Shown here piece after piece: positions 8,393 to 16,420 of a stretch of 64,000 nucleotides of DNA; within the stretch, counting starts at the first letter, position 1; each line of letters opens with the position of its first letter. The position numbers were made by a program, and so were the translations under genes. The DNA is from Bacillus sp. EB106-08-02-XG196 (GTDB lineage Bacteria; Bacillota; Bacilli; Bacillales; Cytobacillaceae). The stretch is taken from positions 296 through 64,295 of the forward strand of contig NZ_JABWSY010000002.1 of assembly GCF_013396335.1 (NCBI RefSeq). The letters are read 5' to 3'. The notes under the pieces were generated by a model. The model did not search any database, was not told the DNA's origin, and saw only the letters and a program-made list of their open reading frames with translations.

Positions 8393-8398
8393 ATTATA
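8393..8398 (-). promoter_or_regulatory. Perfect -10 hexamer of the minus-strand DUF2249 gene
   Basis: TATAAT on the minus strand, exactly 21 nt downstream of the Crp/Fnr-like box at 8420-8435. Transcription would begin near 8386. Confidence 0.65.
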
Positions 8399-8419
8399 GA
8401 AAATTTGTATACTCACTAT

Positions 8420-8435
8420 AGTGCTAACTATCACA
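8420..8435 (-). promoter_or_regulatory. Crp/Fnr-type box between divergent genes
   Basis: On the minus strand TGTGATAGTTAGCACT matches TGTGA-N6-TCACA at 8 of 10 positions. Its centre is near -41.5 relative to the DUF2249 promoter. It overlaps a separate perfect palindrome CACTATAGTG (8414-8423). It may also influence the plus-strand gene at 8480, where an extended -10 (TGCTAATAG, 8451-8459) is possible but sits very close to the ribosome binding site. Confidence 0.55.
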
Positions 8436-8479
8436 CCTATAGAATGATTTTGCTAATAGTTACTGAAAGGAGAGATAGA

Positions 8480-8629
8480 ATGAAAGAATTGGTTGGCTAT
8501 TGCAGTACATGCTCAAAAGAGATTTATTGTTTAGATGGCTTCTTTAACGGTGTACAATCTGATGACCGAAAGATGTATTGCTTTGAATGCTTCGAAGAAT
8601 CTACCCATGAAGAAGATCCGCAAGATTAA
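8480..8629 (+). CDS. Small zinc-ribbon protein, 49 aa
   Basis: Forty-nine codons starting MKELVGYCSTC. Two CxxC pairs (Cys8/Cys11 and Cys34/Cys37) could bind zinc, with a further Cys at 17 and an acidic tail. AAAGGAG lies 7 nt before the ATG and a strong terminator overlaps the stop codon, so it is a real short gene. It lies head-to-head with a DUF2249 gene and upstream of the Crp-like regulator. I do not recognise a named family; zinc binding is inferred. Confidence 0.75.
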   Translation: MKELVGYCSTCSKEIYCLDGFFNGVQSDDRKMYCFECFEESTHEEDPQD

Positions 8630-8640
8630 ATCTTGCGGAT
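8616..8640 (+). terminator. Terminator containing the stop codon of the 49-aa gene
   Basis: Eleven-base-pair stem ATCCGCAAGAT/ATCTTGCGGAT, whose TAA loop is the stop codon, followed by seven or more T. It separates the small gene from the Crp cluster. Confidence 0.9.
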
Positions 8641-8678
8641 TTTTTTATTGAGAATAATTTTCAAAGAAATTTGCTATC

Positions 8679-8694
8679 TATGATGGAGGTCACA
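8679..8694 (+). promoter_or_regulatory. Crp/Fnr-type box upstream of the Crp-DUF2249 cluster
   Basis: TATGATGGAGGTCACA matches TGTGA-N6-TCACA at 9 of 10 positions. The extended -10 element lies exactly 21 nt downstream. The gene directly controlled encodes a Crp/Fnr-family regulator, so this may be an autoregulatory site. Confidence 0.65.
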
Positions 8695-8712
8695 TAATTG
8701 TTTTGCAATCAC

Positions 8713-8721
8713 TGCTAGAAT
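8713..8721 (+). promoter_or_regulatory. Extended -10 element of the Crp-DUF2249 cluster
   Basis: TGCTAGAAT: a TG motif plus hexamer TAGAAT (8716-8721), matching consensus at five of six bases, with no clear -35. The Crp/Fnr-like box centre falls near -41.5 for a start near 8728. Confidence 0.6.
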
Positions 8722-8759
8722 AAAGGTAATTAAGAATTACTAATACGAAGGTGATGTTA

Positions 8760-9452
8760 ATGAAGCAAGAGGACATAAACAAACGACTATCAGATGTCCC
8801 CCTATTCAAAGAATTATCTGATGTAGAGCTGGAGCCTTTCATAAAAATCGCATTGACTCGCTTTTATAAGCAGAAGATGTATGTATTTATGCAGGATGAT
8901 CCACTTGACCGGGTATTTTTTATCCACTCAGGAAAAATCAAAATCTATAAAACGGATTTTTCTGGGAAGGAACAAATTGTTTCTATACTCGAACCTGGTG
9001 AGATGTTTCCACATGCTGGATTTTTCCGGGAAGGAAACTTTCCTGCACATGCGGAGGTCTTAGAAGAGGCAAATCTTATTGTCATTCCGATTGACAAATT
9101 TCAAGAAACGCTTATTGCTAATCCTGAACTCTGCATAAAGCTTTTTAAAGTGTTAGGAGAGAAAATTGTCGACCTCCAAGGCAGATTAGAGGCGCAAGTC
9201 CTCCATAATACCTTTGAACAAATCGTATTACTTCTTATTAGACTCTGCCAGTCAAACGGTGAACAGGTTGGCAGCAGATATCAGCTAACAACACAATTTA
9301 CAAATCGTGAGCTGGCAAACATGATTGGCACCTCAAGAGAAACAGTCAGCAGAACAATTAACCATTTAAAAAAGAAAAACTATATTAACCAGCGCGAAGA
9401 TGGACTCTATTTAATCGACCGTGAAGCACTTGAACAGGAATTATTCTATTAA
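8760..9452 (+). CDS. Crp/Fnr-family transcriptional regulator, first copy
   Basis: A 230-aa regulator: N-terminal cyclic-nucleotide-binding-type beta roll (about 10-120), long dimer helix (about 120-150) and C-terminal winged helix (about 180-225). The recognition helix reads TSRETVSR, with the Arg-Glu-x-x-x-Arg residues that contact TGTGA in Crp. There is no cysteine cluster of the Fnr Fe-S type; only two scattered Cys occur. The ATG at 8760 is chosen because AAGGTG lies 6 nt upstream; earlier GTG and ATG codons overlap that site. It heads a cluster with two DUF2249 genes, a membrane protein and a MIP18-family gene. The signal sensed is unknown. Confidence 0.9.
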   Translation: MKQEDINKRLSDVPLFKELSDVELEPFIKIALTRFYKQKMYVFMQDDPLDRVFFIHSGKIKIYKTDFSGKEQIVSILEPGEMFPHAGFFREGNFPAHAEVLEEANLIVIPIDKFQETLIANPELCIKLFKVLGEKIVDLQGRLEAQVLHNTFEQIVLLLIRLCQSNGEQVGSRYQLTTQFTNRELANMIGTSRETVSRTINHLKKKNYINQREDGLYLIDREALEQELFY

Positions 9453-9480
9453 AAAATCAATCATATTGGGAGTTGTTACT

Positions 9481-9714
9481 ATGGAACAGAAGATTATTGA
9501 GCTAGATGTTAGGGAAGATTTAAAGAATAAGATTGAACCTTTCCAAAAAATTATGGAAGCCATTAAAGAAGTGAAAGATAATGATATCTTTATCCTCCAT
9601 GCCCCATTCAAGCCTGTACCATTGTTCGCTGTATTAAAAGCAAAAGGCTTTACCCATGAGGCTGAGGAAATCGATGCGAAGCATTGGAAAGTTACTTTCA
9701 CTAAGAATGCCTAA
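9481..9714 (+). CDS. DUF2249 domain protein, second copy
   Basis: A 77-aa protein of the DUF2249 family. The core reads NDIFILHAPFKPVPLFAVLKA near 37-57, with the acidic-hydrophobic pattern before it and WKVTF near the end. It starts 28 nt after the regulator gene with a GGGAG site 8 nt upstream. An upstream in-frame ATG at 9421 lies inside the regulator gene and is rejected. It is followed by a further DUF2249 gene; the pair may form a heterodimer, which is inference only. Confidence 0.85.
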   Translation: MEQKIIELDVREDLKNKIEPFQKIMEAIKEVKDNDIFILHAPFKPVPLFAVLKAKGFTHEAEEIDAKHWKVTFTKNA

Positions 9715-9738
9715 TTTCATAAAGAAAGGTGATTCAAT

Positions 9739-9945
9739 ATGATACTTGATAATCGAGGCTTAGAACCGCCACAGCCAATGATGAGAACACTAGCAGCATT
9801 GGAAAATTTAGGTGAAGGTGAAGTCTTAACGATCATTAATGATAGAAGACCCATGTTCCTATATGAGCAGCTAGAGGAACTCGGCTACAAGCAGCGTACA
9901 GAACCACAAAACGACGGAAGTTTCAAAATTGAAATCTTCCGATAA
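9739..9945 (+). CDS. DUF2249 domain protein, third copy
   Basis: A 68-aa protein with the family core GEVLTIINDRRPMFLYEQL near residues 28-46, including the usual NDRRP/NDxxP turn. AAAGGTG lies 7 nt before the ATG. It differs clearly from its neighbour, so the pair is not a recent duplication. It is 14 nt upstream of the membrane protein gene, in the same transcription unit. Confidence 0.85.
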   Translation: MILDNRGLEPPQPMMRTLAALENLGEGEVLTIINDRRPMFLYEQLEELGYKQRTEPQNDGSFKIEIFR

Positions 9946-9959
9946 GAAGGTGAAAGAGT

Positions 9960-11204
9960 ATGCTTCCTAACACGATGGGAAGTGAAACAAATATTAAGCT
10001 TCCTTTCTCATTTATTATTTTCAGTTTACTTGCACTTGTGATATCTCAAATCCTTGTACTTATCAATGGACAAATGGTTGTTAATGGCAGCTTCCGTATT
10101 CCAGCAATCTGGTCTGCTGCCCATTTACTGATCTTGGGCTGGGCGCTAATGGTAGCGATGGGTGCGATGTATCAGCTAGTTCCCGTTGCTTTCCTAACAA
10201 AAATATGGAATGAGAAATTTGGATTTATCCAATTCTTTGTTACTGCAATAGGAATCGCTTCTTTTTCTTGGATGTTATATATATCGCCACAGAACGCATT
10301 ACTACCAGGTATTCTCATGTTACTTGGTATCTTAATGTTTCTATTTCAAATGTTTATGACATTGAGAAAGCAGGCAAAACCGAATATCCTGACTGCTTTT
10401 GTCGGCAGTGCACTTGTTTGTTTATTCTTGACGATATTCTTAGGAATAACATTAATTTATTCTCTCCAAACAGGTTTTGGTGCTGAATACTATCAAGCAA
10501 TATTTAAAAGTCATCTTTTAATGGGTGTAACAGGCTGGTTTACACTATTAATTTTCGGTTTTTCTTATAAAATGGCTCCTATGTTTTCTTTATCACATGG
10601 GTTTCCAATGGTTCATGCACGATATGTATATGGCTTATATATGTCTGGTCTTGTCATCACTCTGCTTTCCTTTTTTAGTGATAAAAGTTATCTGTTAAAA
10701 GCAGGATTTTTCTTACTGTTTGTTGGTTTTTCAGTTTTTAGCTGGCATGTCTCGATTATCATTAAAAAAAGGCTGAAGAAGACGCTTGATCATTCGTTTT
10801 CCTTTGCTTTAGCAGCCATAGGTTTAGGAAACCTCGTCCACTTAGCAGTATTTATTGCATTGTGGACTGAACAGTTTTCAAACCTAATAGGACCATTGGT
10901 ATACCTCTATTTATTGCTCTGGATTGTCCTTAGTATAATGGGATACTTATTTAAAATTGTTCCGTTTTTATGGTGGACTTATAAATACAGTAAGGAAATG
11001 GGGAAACAAGCGGTTCCCTCTTTAAAAGATGTAATGAACGAAAAAGTGGTTGTTCCCTTCTTTTCGATTTTTGTAATTGCGGTACTTACTGTCTTTCTTT
11101 CCATTATCTTTAAGAGCATTCTCCTGTTTAATATTGGACAATTTGTATTATCGATTGTTTTTATCGCTATTGCATTAACGATTCTGGGCGTACTAAAAAA
11201 ATAA
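9960..11204 (+). CDS. Heme-copper-oxidase-subunit-I-like membrane protein
   Basis: A 414-aa protein with about 11 or 12 membrane spans. Two segments are alike, AHLLILGW at 54-61 and SHLLMGVTGW at 184-193, each followed by a Gly/Met-rich span ending in LVP or MAP; they resemble the helix II His segment of heme-copper oxidases and NO reductases. The adjacent-His CuB pair and the helix X His-x-His are absent, so a complete oxygen-reducing site is not expected. Candidate ligands are His55, His185, His213 and His219. It sits between DUF2249 genes and a MIP18-family gene. A role in nitric oxide or low-oxygen respiration is inference from context. Confidence 0.7.
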   Translation: MLPNTMGSETNIKLPFSFIIFSLLALVISQILVLINGQMVVNGSFRIPAIWSAAHLLILGWALMVAMGAMYQLVPVAFLTKIWNEKFGFIQFFVTAIGIASFSWMLYISPQNALLPGILMLLGILMFLFQMFMTLRKQAKPNILTAFVGSALVCLFLTIFLGITLIYSLQTGFGAEYYQAIFKSHLLMGVTGWFTLLIFGFSYKMAPMFSLSHGFPMVHARYVYGLYMSGLVITLLSFFSDKSYLLKAGFFLLFVGFSVFSWHVSIIIKKRLKKTLDHSFSFALAAIGLGNLVHLAVFIALWTEQFSNLIGPLVYLYLLLWIVLSIMGYLFKIVPFLWWTYKYSKEMGKQAVPSLKDVMNEKVVVPFFSIFVIAVLTVFLSIIFKSILLFNIGQFVLSIVFIAIALTILGVLKK

Positions 11205-11217
11205 CGAGGTGTTTAGG

Positions 11218-11517
11218 ATGAACTTAAAAGAAAAAGTAATAGAAGCATTAAAAAGTGTATATGACCCTGAGTTAAATATTAATGTTGTTGACCTAGGTTT
11301 AATTTATAATGTGGAAGTTAAAGAAGAAAACGATGTAGATGTTACGATGACGTTAACAACACCTGGTTGTCCACTTCACGATAGCATTACTACTGGCGTT
11401 CGCTACGCTGTTCAAGGGATAGAAGAAACTAGAAATGTGGATGTAAATCTTGTCTGGGAACCTGCGTGGTCACCTGAGAAAATGACTCCAGAAGGACTTC
11501 GGTTATTAGGAAGATAA
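11218..11517 (+). CDS. MIP18 family (DUF59) Fe-S assembly protein
   Basis: A 99-aa protein of the MIP18/PaaD/SufT-like family that helps mature iron-sulfur proteins. It has the family opening VYDPELNINVVDLGLIY (about 14-30) and the conserved reactive Cys51 in TTPGCPLHDSI. The ATG at 11218 is used because GAGGTG lies 6 to 7 nt upstream. It closes the cluster, before a terminator. Its presence suggests that a local partner needs an Fe-S or other metal centre; which one is unknown. Confidence 0.88.
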   Translation: MNLKEKVIEALKSVYDPELNINVVDLGLIYNVEVKEENDVDVTMTLTTPGCPLHDSITTGVRYAVQGIEETRNVDVNLVWEPAWSPEKMTPEGLRLLGR

Positions 11518-11523
11518 GCAAAA

Positions 11524-11544
11524 GGTCAGCCACCGGTGCTGACC
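11524..11544 (+). terminator. Terminator after the Crp-DUF2249 cluster
   Basis: Stem GGTCAG-C-CAC/GTGCTGACC with one bulge, followed by CTTTTT. It lies between convergent genes; an A-rich stretch on the left could serve ypvA on the other strand. Confidence 0.85.
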
Positions 11545-11551
11545 CTTTTTA

Positions 11552-13477
11552 TTATACTTCAACTGCCTCTGTAGGGAGAACATCTTTAATTTTCTGCAAC
11601 AATGCTGCATTTATATCTTCATCCAGCATGATATGAACACTGCCCCGATCGTTTTCACTTCTAATTAATCGACCAATGCCCTGGCGTAATCGAAGCAGCA
11701 TATATGGTAAATCCACTTCTTCAAATGAGTTAGCAACACCATTCCTTTTTGCCGTAAACACTGGATCATTTGGAGGGAATGGCAAGGAAAATATCAACAC
11801 ATTTTCTAATGATCTGCCTGGAATATCTAAACCTTCCCATAAATGGATGGTGCAAAGAATAGCATGCTCTTCATTTTGAAACTTTGAAACGAGCGTGCTT
11901 ATTTCTTCATCCCCCTCAAAGTACACTGGGTATGGAACTGTTCCCGAAAGCCTTTGTTTAAGACTCTTTAATTCATTTTGATTGTTTAACAGAATAAGTG
12001 CCCTGCCCTCAGTTTGAACAATCTTATTTATACAATAGTCAATCTTAGCTTCCATCGAATTTTGATTAAATTTCGGTATAAATACTTCCATTTTTTCCTG
12101 GTAATCAAAAGGCGAATCCACAGAAAAAGATAAAAACTCTTTAATCCCCAAGCTATTGGCAATATAGTCAAATTTCTTTTGGTTCGACAGTGTTGCAGAT
12201 GAAAAGATAAACGGTTTTTTCTGTATGAAGACTTCGTCCCTCATGACTTCTTCAACCATTTTAGGCATGATGACAAGTGTCCGTTCATATCCCTTTTCCT
12301 CAAACCAAGTAATCCCGTTCATTTCTTTAAGGAATAACGATAACGAGTAAGTAATTTGCTCTAAATATTCCTCAACAATTTTCAAGTCATATTCATTAAT
12401 TACATACAATTCACTTTCAAAGACAAGCTCTTCCTCAATTGCTTGAAGTCGATTTAACAGAGTTGTACCATATTTGATTAGAGATGGATTCATAGTAATC
12501 ATTTGTTTTTCTGATCCTTCTGATGGGACAGAATACTGTGATATTGCACTAAAGAACTTATCATTGTCTAAAAGAGCTTCCTCAATGGTATAGAGTGTTT
12601 TTTCACGCACTTCATTTTCCATTAGCCTAGTAAGTAAGGTCTCTAGTGTTGAATCGGTGAAACGATAGCTTAAGGCTTTCTGTGCCGCGTACTCAAGTAA
12701 ATGTCCTTCGTCAAATACCACAGAAGAGTGGTCAGGCAATAACGGGAGCTGCCCTTCCCTCTTACGCGACTCCTTTGTCCAAATATGCTCCATATAAAAG
12801 TCATGAGAACAAATGATTAAGTCCTTTGAATGTCGGTAAAAATCACGATTTAATGTAAGACCGCAACGGTGTCTTTTTTCGCAAGAAAAACAATCCTGAA
12901 CCATATCCCAGTTAATCTTTCCCCAAGTATCATCGGACAATGTAGGATAATCCCGGCGGTCGCCATATCTTTCAAACCTTTGCATCGAGCCATCACTATG
13001 AACAAAATCTGGTAATTCCTCATATATTCCAGCTATATCATCATTAAAGTCCTCATGCCTAACATAATCGAGCTTTTTTAAGCAAAGGTATTGGTCCCTC
13101 GACTTTGCCAAACGAACATCAATATTGAGCCCGAGCACTTTCTCAAGCTTGGCAATGTCACCTTCTTTTTTCACTAGCTGTTCAATTAATGTTTCATCTG
13201 CACAGGCAATGATTGCTGGTCTATTTGTGTATCTGGCATACATAATAGCGTAGAGAAGGTAAACAATTGTTTTACCTGTACCAACTCCTGCTTCAGCAAA
13301 CATAATTTTTTTATCCTTGAATGCTTTCTCCAGCTGAAAGGCCATAAAGATTTGTTCATCACGCAATTCAAACCCAGCTTCGGGTAAAATATCATAAAAT
13401 AAGTCACCAATCCATTCACTTAGCTTGTCATAAAAGGATTCAGTTTTAGAAACTACAAATGGAATACGGTCTTGCAT
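11552..13477 (-). CDS. ypvA: DinG/XPD-family ATP-dependent DNA helicase YpvA
   Basis: A 641-aa superfamily 2 helicase. Walker A AEAGVGTGKT is at 61-70 and a DEGH box occurs in VVFDEGHLLEYA near 250-260. Between them lie cysteines (DQYLCLKK, then DCFSCEKRHRC) placed as in the Fe-S domain of XPD/DinG helicases. The C-terminal motif VI is RLRQGIGRLIRSENDRG. The binding site AGGAGGGG precedes the ATG. It probably acts in DNA repair or R-loop removal; the exact role is not known. The window also holds a second DinG-like helicase at 33703 that lacks these cysteines. Confidence 0.92.
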   Translation of the reverse strand: MQDRIPFVVSKTESFYDKLSEWIGDLFYDILPEAGFELRDEQIFMAFQLEKAFKDKKIMFAEAGVGTGKTIVYLLYAIMYARYTNRPAIIACADETLIEQLVKKEGDIAKLEKVLGLNIDVRLAKSRDQYLCLKKLDYVRHEDFNDDIAGIYEELPDFVHSDGSMQRFERYGDRRDYPTLSDDTWGKINWDMVQDCFSCEKRHRCGLTLNRDFYRHSKDLIICSHDFYMEHIWTKESRKREGQLPLLPDHSSVVFDEGHLLEYAAQKALSYRFTDSTLETLLTRLMENEVREKTLYTIEEALLDNDKFFSAISQYSVPSEGSEKQMITMNPSLIKYGTTLLNRLQAIEEELVFESELYVINEYDLKIVEEYLEQITYSLSLFLKEMNGITWFEEKGYERTLVIMPKMVEEVMRDEVFIQKKPFIFSSATLSNQKKFDYIANSLGIKEFLSFSVDSPFDYQEKMEVFIPKFNQNSMEAKIDYCINKIVQTEGRALILLNNQNELKSLKQRLSGTVPYPVYFEGDEEISTLVSKFQNEEHAILCTIHLWEGLDIPGRSLENVLIFSLPFPPNDPVFTAKRNGVANSFEEVDLPYMLLRLRQGIGRLIRSENDRGSVHIMLDEDINAALLQKIKDVLPTEAVEV

Positions 13478-13505
13478 ATAATCCCCTCCTATAAACGAAT
13501 GAAAT

Positions 13506-13527
13506 GGAGCCTTTTTGAATAGGCTCC
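13506..13527 (-). terminator. Hairpin between ypsC and ypvA
   Basis: Stem GGAGCCT/AGGCTCC with an 8-nt loop. On the minus strand there is no clear T run after it, so termination may be weak and some readthrough from ypsC into ypvA is likely. Confidence 0.5.
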
Positions 13528-13545
13528 AATTGTTCTTTTTGCGTA

Positions 13546-14688
13546 CTATTCAATTGAACGGGGTGGTCTTTTTCCCCAAAATTGATAAAGGTCAGTACGG
13601 ATAAAGCCATTAAATAGCTTGCGCTTTTTTGTAGCTGGCCTTCCATAAAATTGCTCGAACTCTTCATTAGAGGTCAAGATATAAATGGACCAGGTGTCAA
13701 GCTTGCTAAAGGCCTGTCCCATTTCCTTGTACATGTGCTCAACAGCATTTTTCTCACCGAGTCTTTCTCCATATGGAGGATTTCCAATAATCACGCCATA
13801 TTCCTTGGTGGTTGTAATATCTCTTACTTGCATTTGTTTGTATTGAATGAGATCTCCAAGACCTGCCTCAAAGGAATTTTCCTGAGCGATTTTGATCATA
13901 CGATGGTCAATATCAGTCCCCATAATATCCAATGGCTGGTCATAATTTGCCAGATCCTCCGCTTCAGTACGAGCTTCATCCCATACTTTTCCCGGAATCC
14001 AATTCCATTTTTCCGAAACAAATTCACGATTAAAGCCTGGAGCAATATTTTGACCAATCATGGCGGCTTCAATTGGAATGGTACCAGAGCCACAGAAAGG
14101 GTCAATAAACGGTTTATCAGGTTTCCAATTCGTTAATTGTACCAGTGCCGCTGCTAGGGTTTCCTTTAATGGTGCTTCCCCTTGATCCACACGGTATCCT
14201 CGTTTATGTAGTCCTTGACCGCTTGTATCAAGCGTTATAGTAGCAACGTCCTTTAACAGTGCCACTTCTATTCGAAAATAGGCACCCGTCTCCTCAAACC
14301 AAGAATCTCGCTTATAGTAGCTTTTCATTCGATCCACAACCGCTTTTTTCACAATGGCCTGACAATCTGAAACACTAAACAACTTTGATTTTACAGACTT
14401 TCCGGTTACAGGAAACTCGGCATCTTCTGGAAGATACTTTTCCCAGGGTAAGCCTTTAGTTTTCTCAAATAATTCATCAAAGGTATAGGCTTTAAATTCA
14501 CCGACTTTAATTTTTACTCTGTCCGCTGTGCGCAGCCACATATTGCTGCGGGCAATCGCGGTTTCATCACCTGTATAAATCACCTTGCCATTTTCTACCT
14601 CACACTCATAACCGAGAGCGCGTACTTCTTTTGCTACTAATGCTTCCAGCCCCATTGCAGCGGTTGCAATTAATTGATATTTTCCCAT
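13546..14688 (-). CDS. ypsC: RlmL-like 23S rRNA (guanine-N2) methyltransferase YpsC
   Basis: A 380-aa RNA methyltransferase. The N-terminal THUMP domain covers about 45-160 and the class I SAM domain about 165-370. The SAM motif DPFCGSGT is at 196-203, and the catalytic NPPY motif for N2-guanine methylation is at 303-306. It is homologous to the N-terminal half of E. coli RlmL, so 23S rRNA is the probable substrate. It lies directly downstream of rnpB on the same strand, as in B. subtilis. Confidence 0.93.
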   Translation of the reverse strand: MGKYQLIATAAMGLEALVAKEVRALGYECEVENGKVIYTGDETAIARSNMWLRTADRVKIKVGEFKAYTFDELFEKTKGLPWEKYLPEDAEFPVTGKSVKSKLFSVSDCQAIVKKAVVDRMKSYYKRDSWFEETGAYFRIEVALLKDVATITLDTSGQGLHKRGYRVDQGEAPLKETLAAALVQLTNWKPDKPFIDPFCGSGTIPIEAAMIGQNIAPGFNREFVSEKWNWIPGKVWDEARTEAEDLANYDQPLDIMGTDIDHRMIKIAQENSFEAGLGDLIQYKQMQVRDITTTKEYGVIIGNPPYGERLGEKNAVEHMYKEMGQAFSKLDTWSIYILTSNEEFEQFYGRPATKKRKLFNGFIRTDLYQFWGKRPPRSIE

Positions 14689-14816
14689 TTTCGTCCACCC
14701 TTAACTTTTAACCTTATTATGTATGATTATTTGCTGGTCTATCATACCATTATAGACCAAAATCAGTAAGCCCATGCAAAAAGCATGTTGATTAGAAACC
14801 ATTCTAAAAGTAAAAA

Positions 14817-14838
14817 GACTCTCCTCATAAGGAGAGTC
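14817..14838 (-). terminator. rnpB terminator
   Basis: Perfect stem GACTCTCC/GGAGAGTC with a 6-nt loop. On the minus strand it is followed by TTTTTA. It is 22 nt beyond the end of RNase P RNA. A smaller hairpin CATGC/GCATG lies at about 14773-14787. Confidence 0.9.
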
Positions 14839-14860
14839 GATACCATTAACTTTTATTTAC

Positions 14861-15272
14861 ATTAATAACGTTCTGTAAGCCATGTTCTGTACCAGAGTAC
14901 TACAAACGGCGTAAACGCCTCGTACTTAGGTGGTAATCATCTATCTACAGATTCCAAGGAATCTGTCCTTCTCCTCGTTCAATTCCTTAGAGAAAGTGCC
15001 CCTACCATTATTTGGGTTTCTCGCTCGTGGGGTTTACCTCGTTCCACCCTTTTCATTTCTGAAAAGGCTCCGTCACTGTGGCACTTTTATAGGTATTCAT
15101 ACCATATCCGTAAGGACTTAGGTATTTTCCCGGCCGTCAGCCTTATTCAGGCTGCCCTAGCTTATGAATTCACTAGGCACGAACACTACGAGCATCTCAG
15201 CTCGTGCGAGCATGGACTTTCCTCTACAAGAGAGCAAATGCTTCTTGCAGCGATTACCCGAACGTAATTAAT
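14861..15272 (-). ncRNA. rnpB: RNase P RNA, Bacillus (type B)
   Basis: The catalytic RNA that matures tRNA 5' ends. On the minus strand it has the conserved start CGTTCGGGTAATCGC, then GAGGAAAGTCCATGCTCGCA, GTAGTGTTCGTGCC, GCTAGGGCAGCCTG, GAAAGTGCCACAGTGACGGA, and the 3' block CATGGCTTACAGAACGTT. The two ends pair as helix P1 (ATTAAT-ACGTTC with GAACGT-ATTAAT) with one mismatch, which sets the boundaries to within a few bases. The order (type B RNA, then ypsC) is that of Bacillus. Confidence 0.96.
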
Positions 15273-15345
15273 GAGTACTTTTTTATTATATGCATTTGTA
15301 TCCTATTAATCAATGGTACTAATTTGGAAATCAAGGTACGATCTG

Positions 15346-15648
15346 TTAATCGTATAGCTTATTACCAAAAACATGCTTTTCAAGATTCGATAAACGTTTC
15401 AAGATATCAAAGTTCGTCGTTCCTGCTGGCTGTGTTACTGGCTGTCTTCTAGATGTTTCTTCTAGCTGCTTTCGTAAACGAAGATTTTCTTGCTGCAAAT
15501 CTTCTATTTCCTGTTGAAATGTTTCATAATCCTTGATAATTAAATCCAAATACTTATCAACATCTTCTTGCTTATACCCTCTTACACCGGTCTTGAATTC
15601 TTTTTCTAATATATCCTTAGCGGTAAGTTTCACTTTATCGGTCACCAT
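15346..15648 (-). CDS. gpsB: Cell-cycle protein GpsB
   Basis: A 100-aa DivIVA-like protein that shuttles PBP1 (PonA, also in this window) between septum and lateral wall. The N-terminal membrane-binding domain has [20 protein letters not shown] (about 15-34), followed by a coiled coil (35-70) and the C-terminal helix [17 protein letters not shown]. Near-identical to B. subtilis GpsB at both ends. GAGGTG lies 6 nt upstream of the ATG. Confidence 0.97.
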   Translation of the reverse strand: MVTDKVKLTAKDILEKEFKTGVRGYKQEDVDKYLDLIIKDYETFQQEIEDLQQENLRLRKQLEETSRRQPVTQPAGTTNFDILKRLSNLEKHVFGNKLYD

Positions 15649-15761
15649 AAATTCACCTCAAGTCATTCGCCAATCATTACCTATTATTTTTTCAAAAATA
15701 AGTGATTTTGTCAATTTTTCTTTCTTATAACTATGTAAAACTGTAGTTATATGAATTTCCT

Positions 15762-16325
15762 TTAAAAATCTGTACGGTGGAGCTCTTGTTCTTCTTCAAC
15801 GATTACTTGTAAATCATAAAATGTAATCAGCTGGATTGGATAAGAATGATTATTTTGAAATTGAACAGCCATTTCGTATATGTATCTTGGGCTGCCTTCT
15901 TTTTCTTGATCATAAAAAAGAAGCAAGGCGTCACTTTTTTCAATAAAAAATTTATTTTTTAAAACAAACTGCCACGGTTTTTCATACTTTTTCTTTGTGA
16001 CTGAATCAATGAAATCCGCTTGTGCAAGAATCGATTTATAATATTCCGTGTTGTTTTCACTCCAAGTAGCCTCTTGCTCTAAAAATGGCGTTATAACAGC
16101 TAGCTTTACATCAGGATATTCAGATTTCAGTTCAAAGATTACTTCTGCAGCCCAAAGCTCCAAGCCCAGCTGTCCGCTGATCATGATCCATTCTAAACCC
16201 TCTTCAATCATTGGTATTAATGTTTTCTTTATGGCTGCTTTAATATAGAAAACTGAAGGATGGTCGTTTTTAAATATTCCTAATTCAAATGGTTTGTAAC
16301 CTGATATGGCTAAAACTTTAATCAA
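15762..16325 (-). CDS. ypsA: YpsA, SLOG-family protein (DUF1273)
   Basis: A 187-aa Rossmann-like SLOG-superfamily protein. Features are an N-terminal strand [16 protein letters not shown], the glycine turn [13 protein letters not shown] near 49-61 and the acidic [19 protein letters not shown] near 135-153. YpsA homologues influence cell division in Bacillus and Staphylococcus, and the gene sits beside gpsB as usual. The ligand is not established; SLOG proteins generally bind nucleotides. Confidence 0.93.
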   Translation of the reverse strand: MIKVLAISGYKPFELGIFKNDHPSVFYIKAAIKKTLIPMIEEGLEWIMISGQLGLELWAAEVIFELKSEYPDVKLAVITPFLEQEATWSENNTEYYKSILAQADFIDSVTKKKYEKPWQFVLKNKFFIEKSDALLLFYDQEKEGSPRYIYEMAVQFQNNHSYPIQLITFYDLQVIVEEEQELHRTDF

Positions 16326-16420
16326 GGTTCTTCTCCTTATCGGCAGATGATTACCGTCTTTTTTATTAACATATCAAAATATATTAAAAAAACAAGGGCA
16401 AATTTGCCCTTGTTAATTGA

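Noticed and set aside
8451..8459. Plus-strand promoter for the 49-aa gene at TGCTAATAG
   Set aside because: The start of transcription would fall in the ribosome binding site; noted only as a possibility.
8760..9452. Identification as Fnr
   Set aside because: The cysteine cluster that binds the Fe-S centre in B. subtilis Fnr is absent, so only the wider Crp/Fnr family is claimed.
14930..15452. Plus-strand frames across rnpB
   Set aside because: They are antisense to RNase P RNA and gpsB and have no ribosome binding site.
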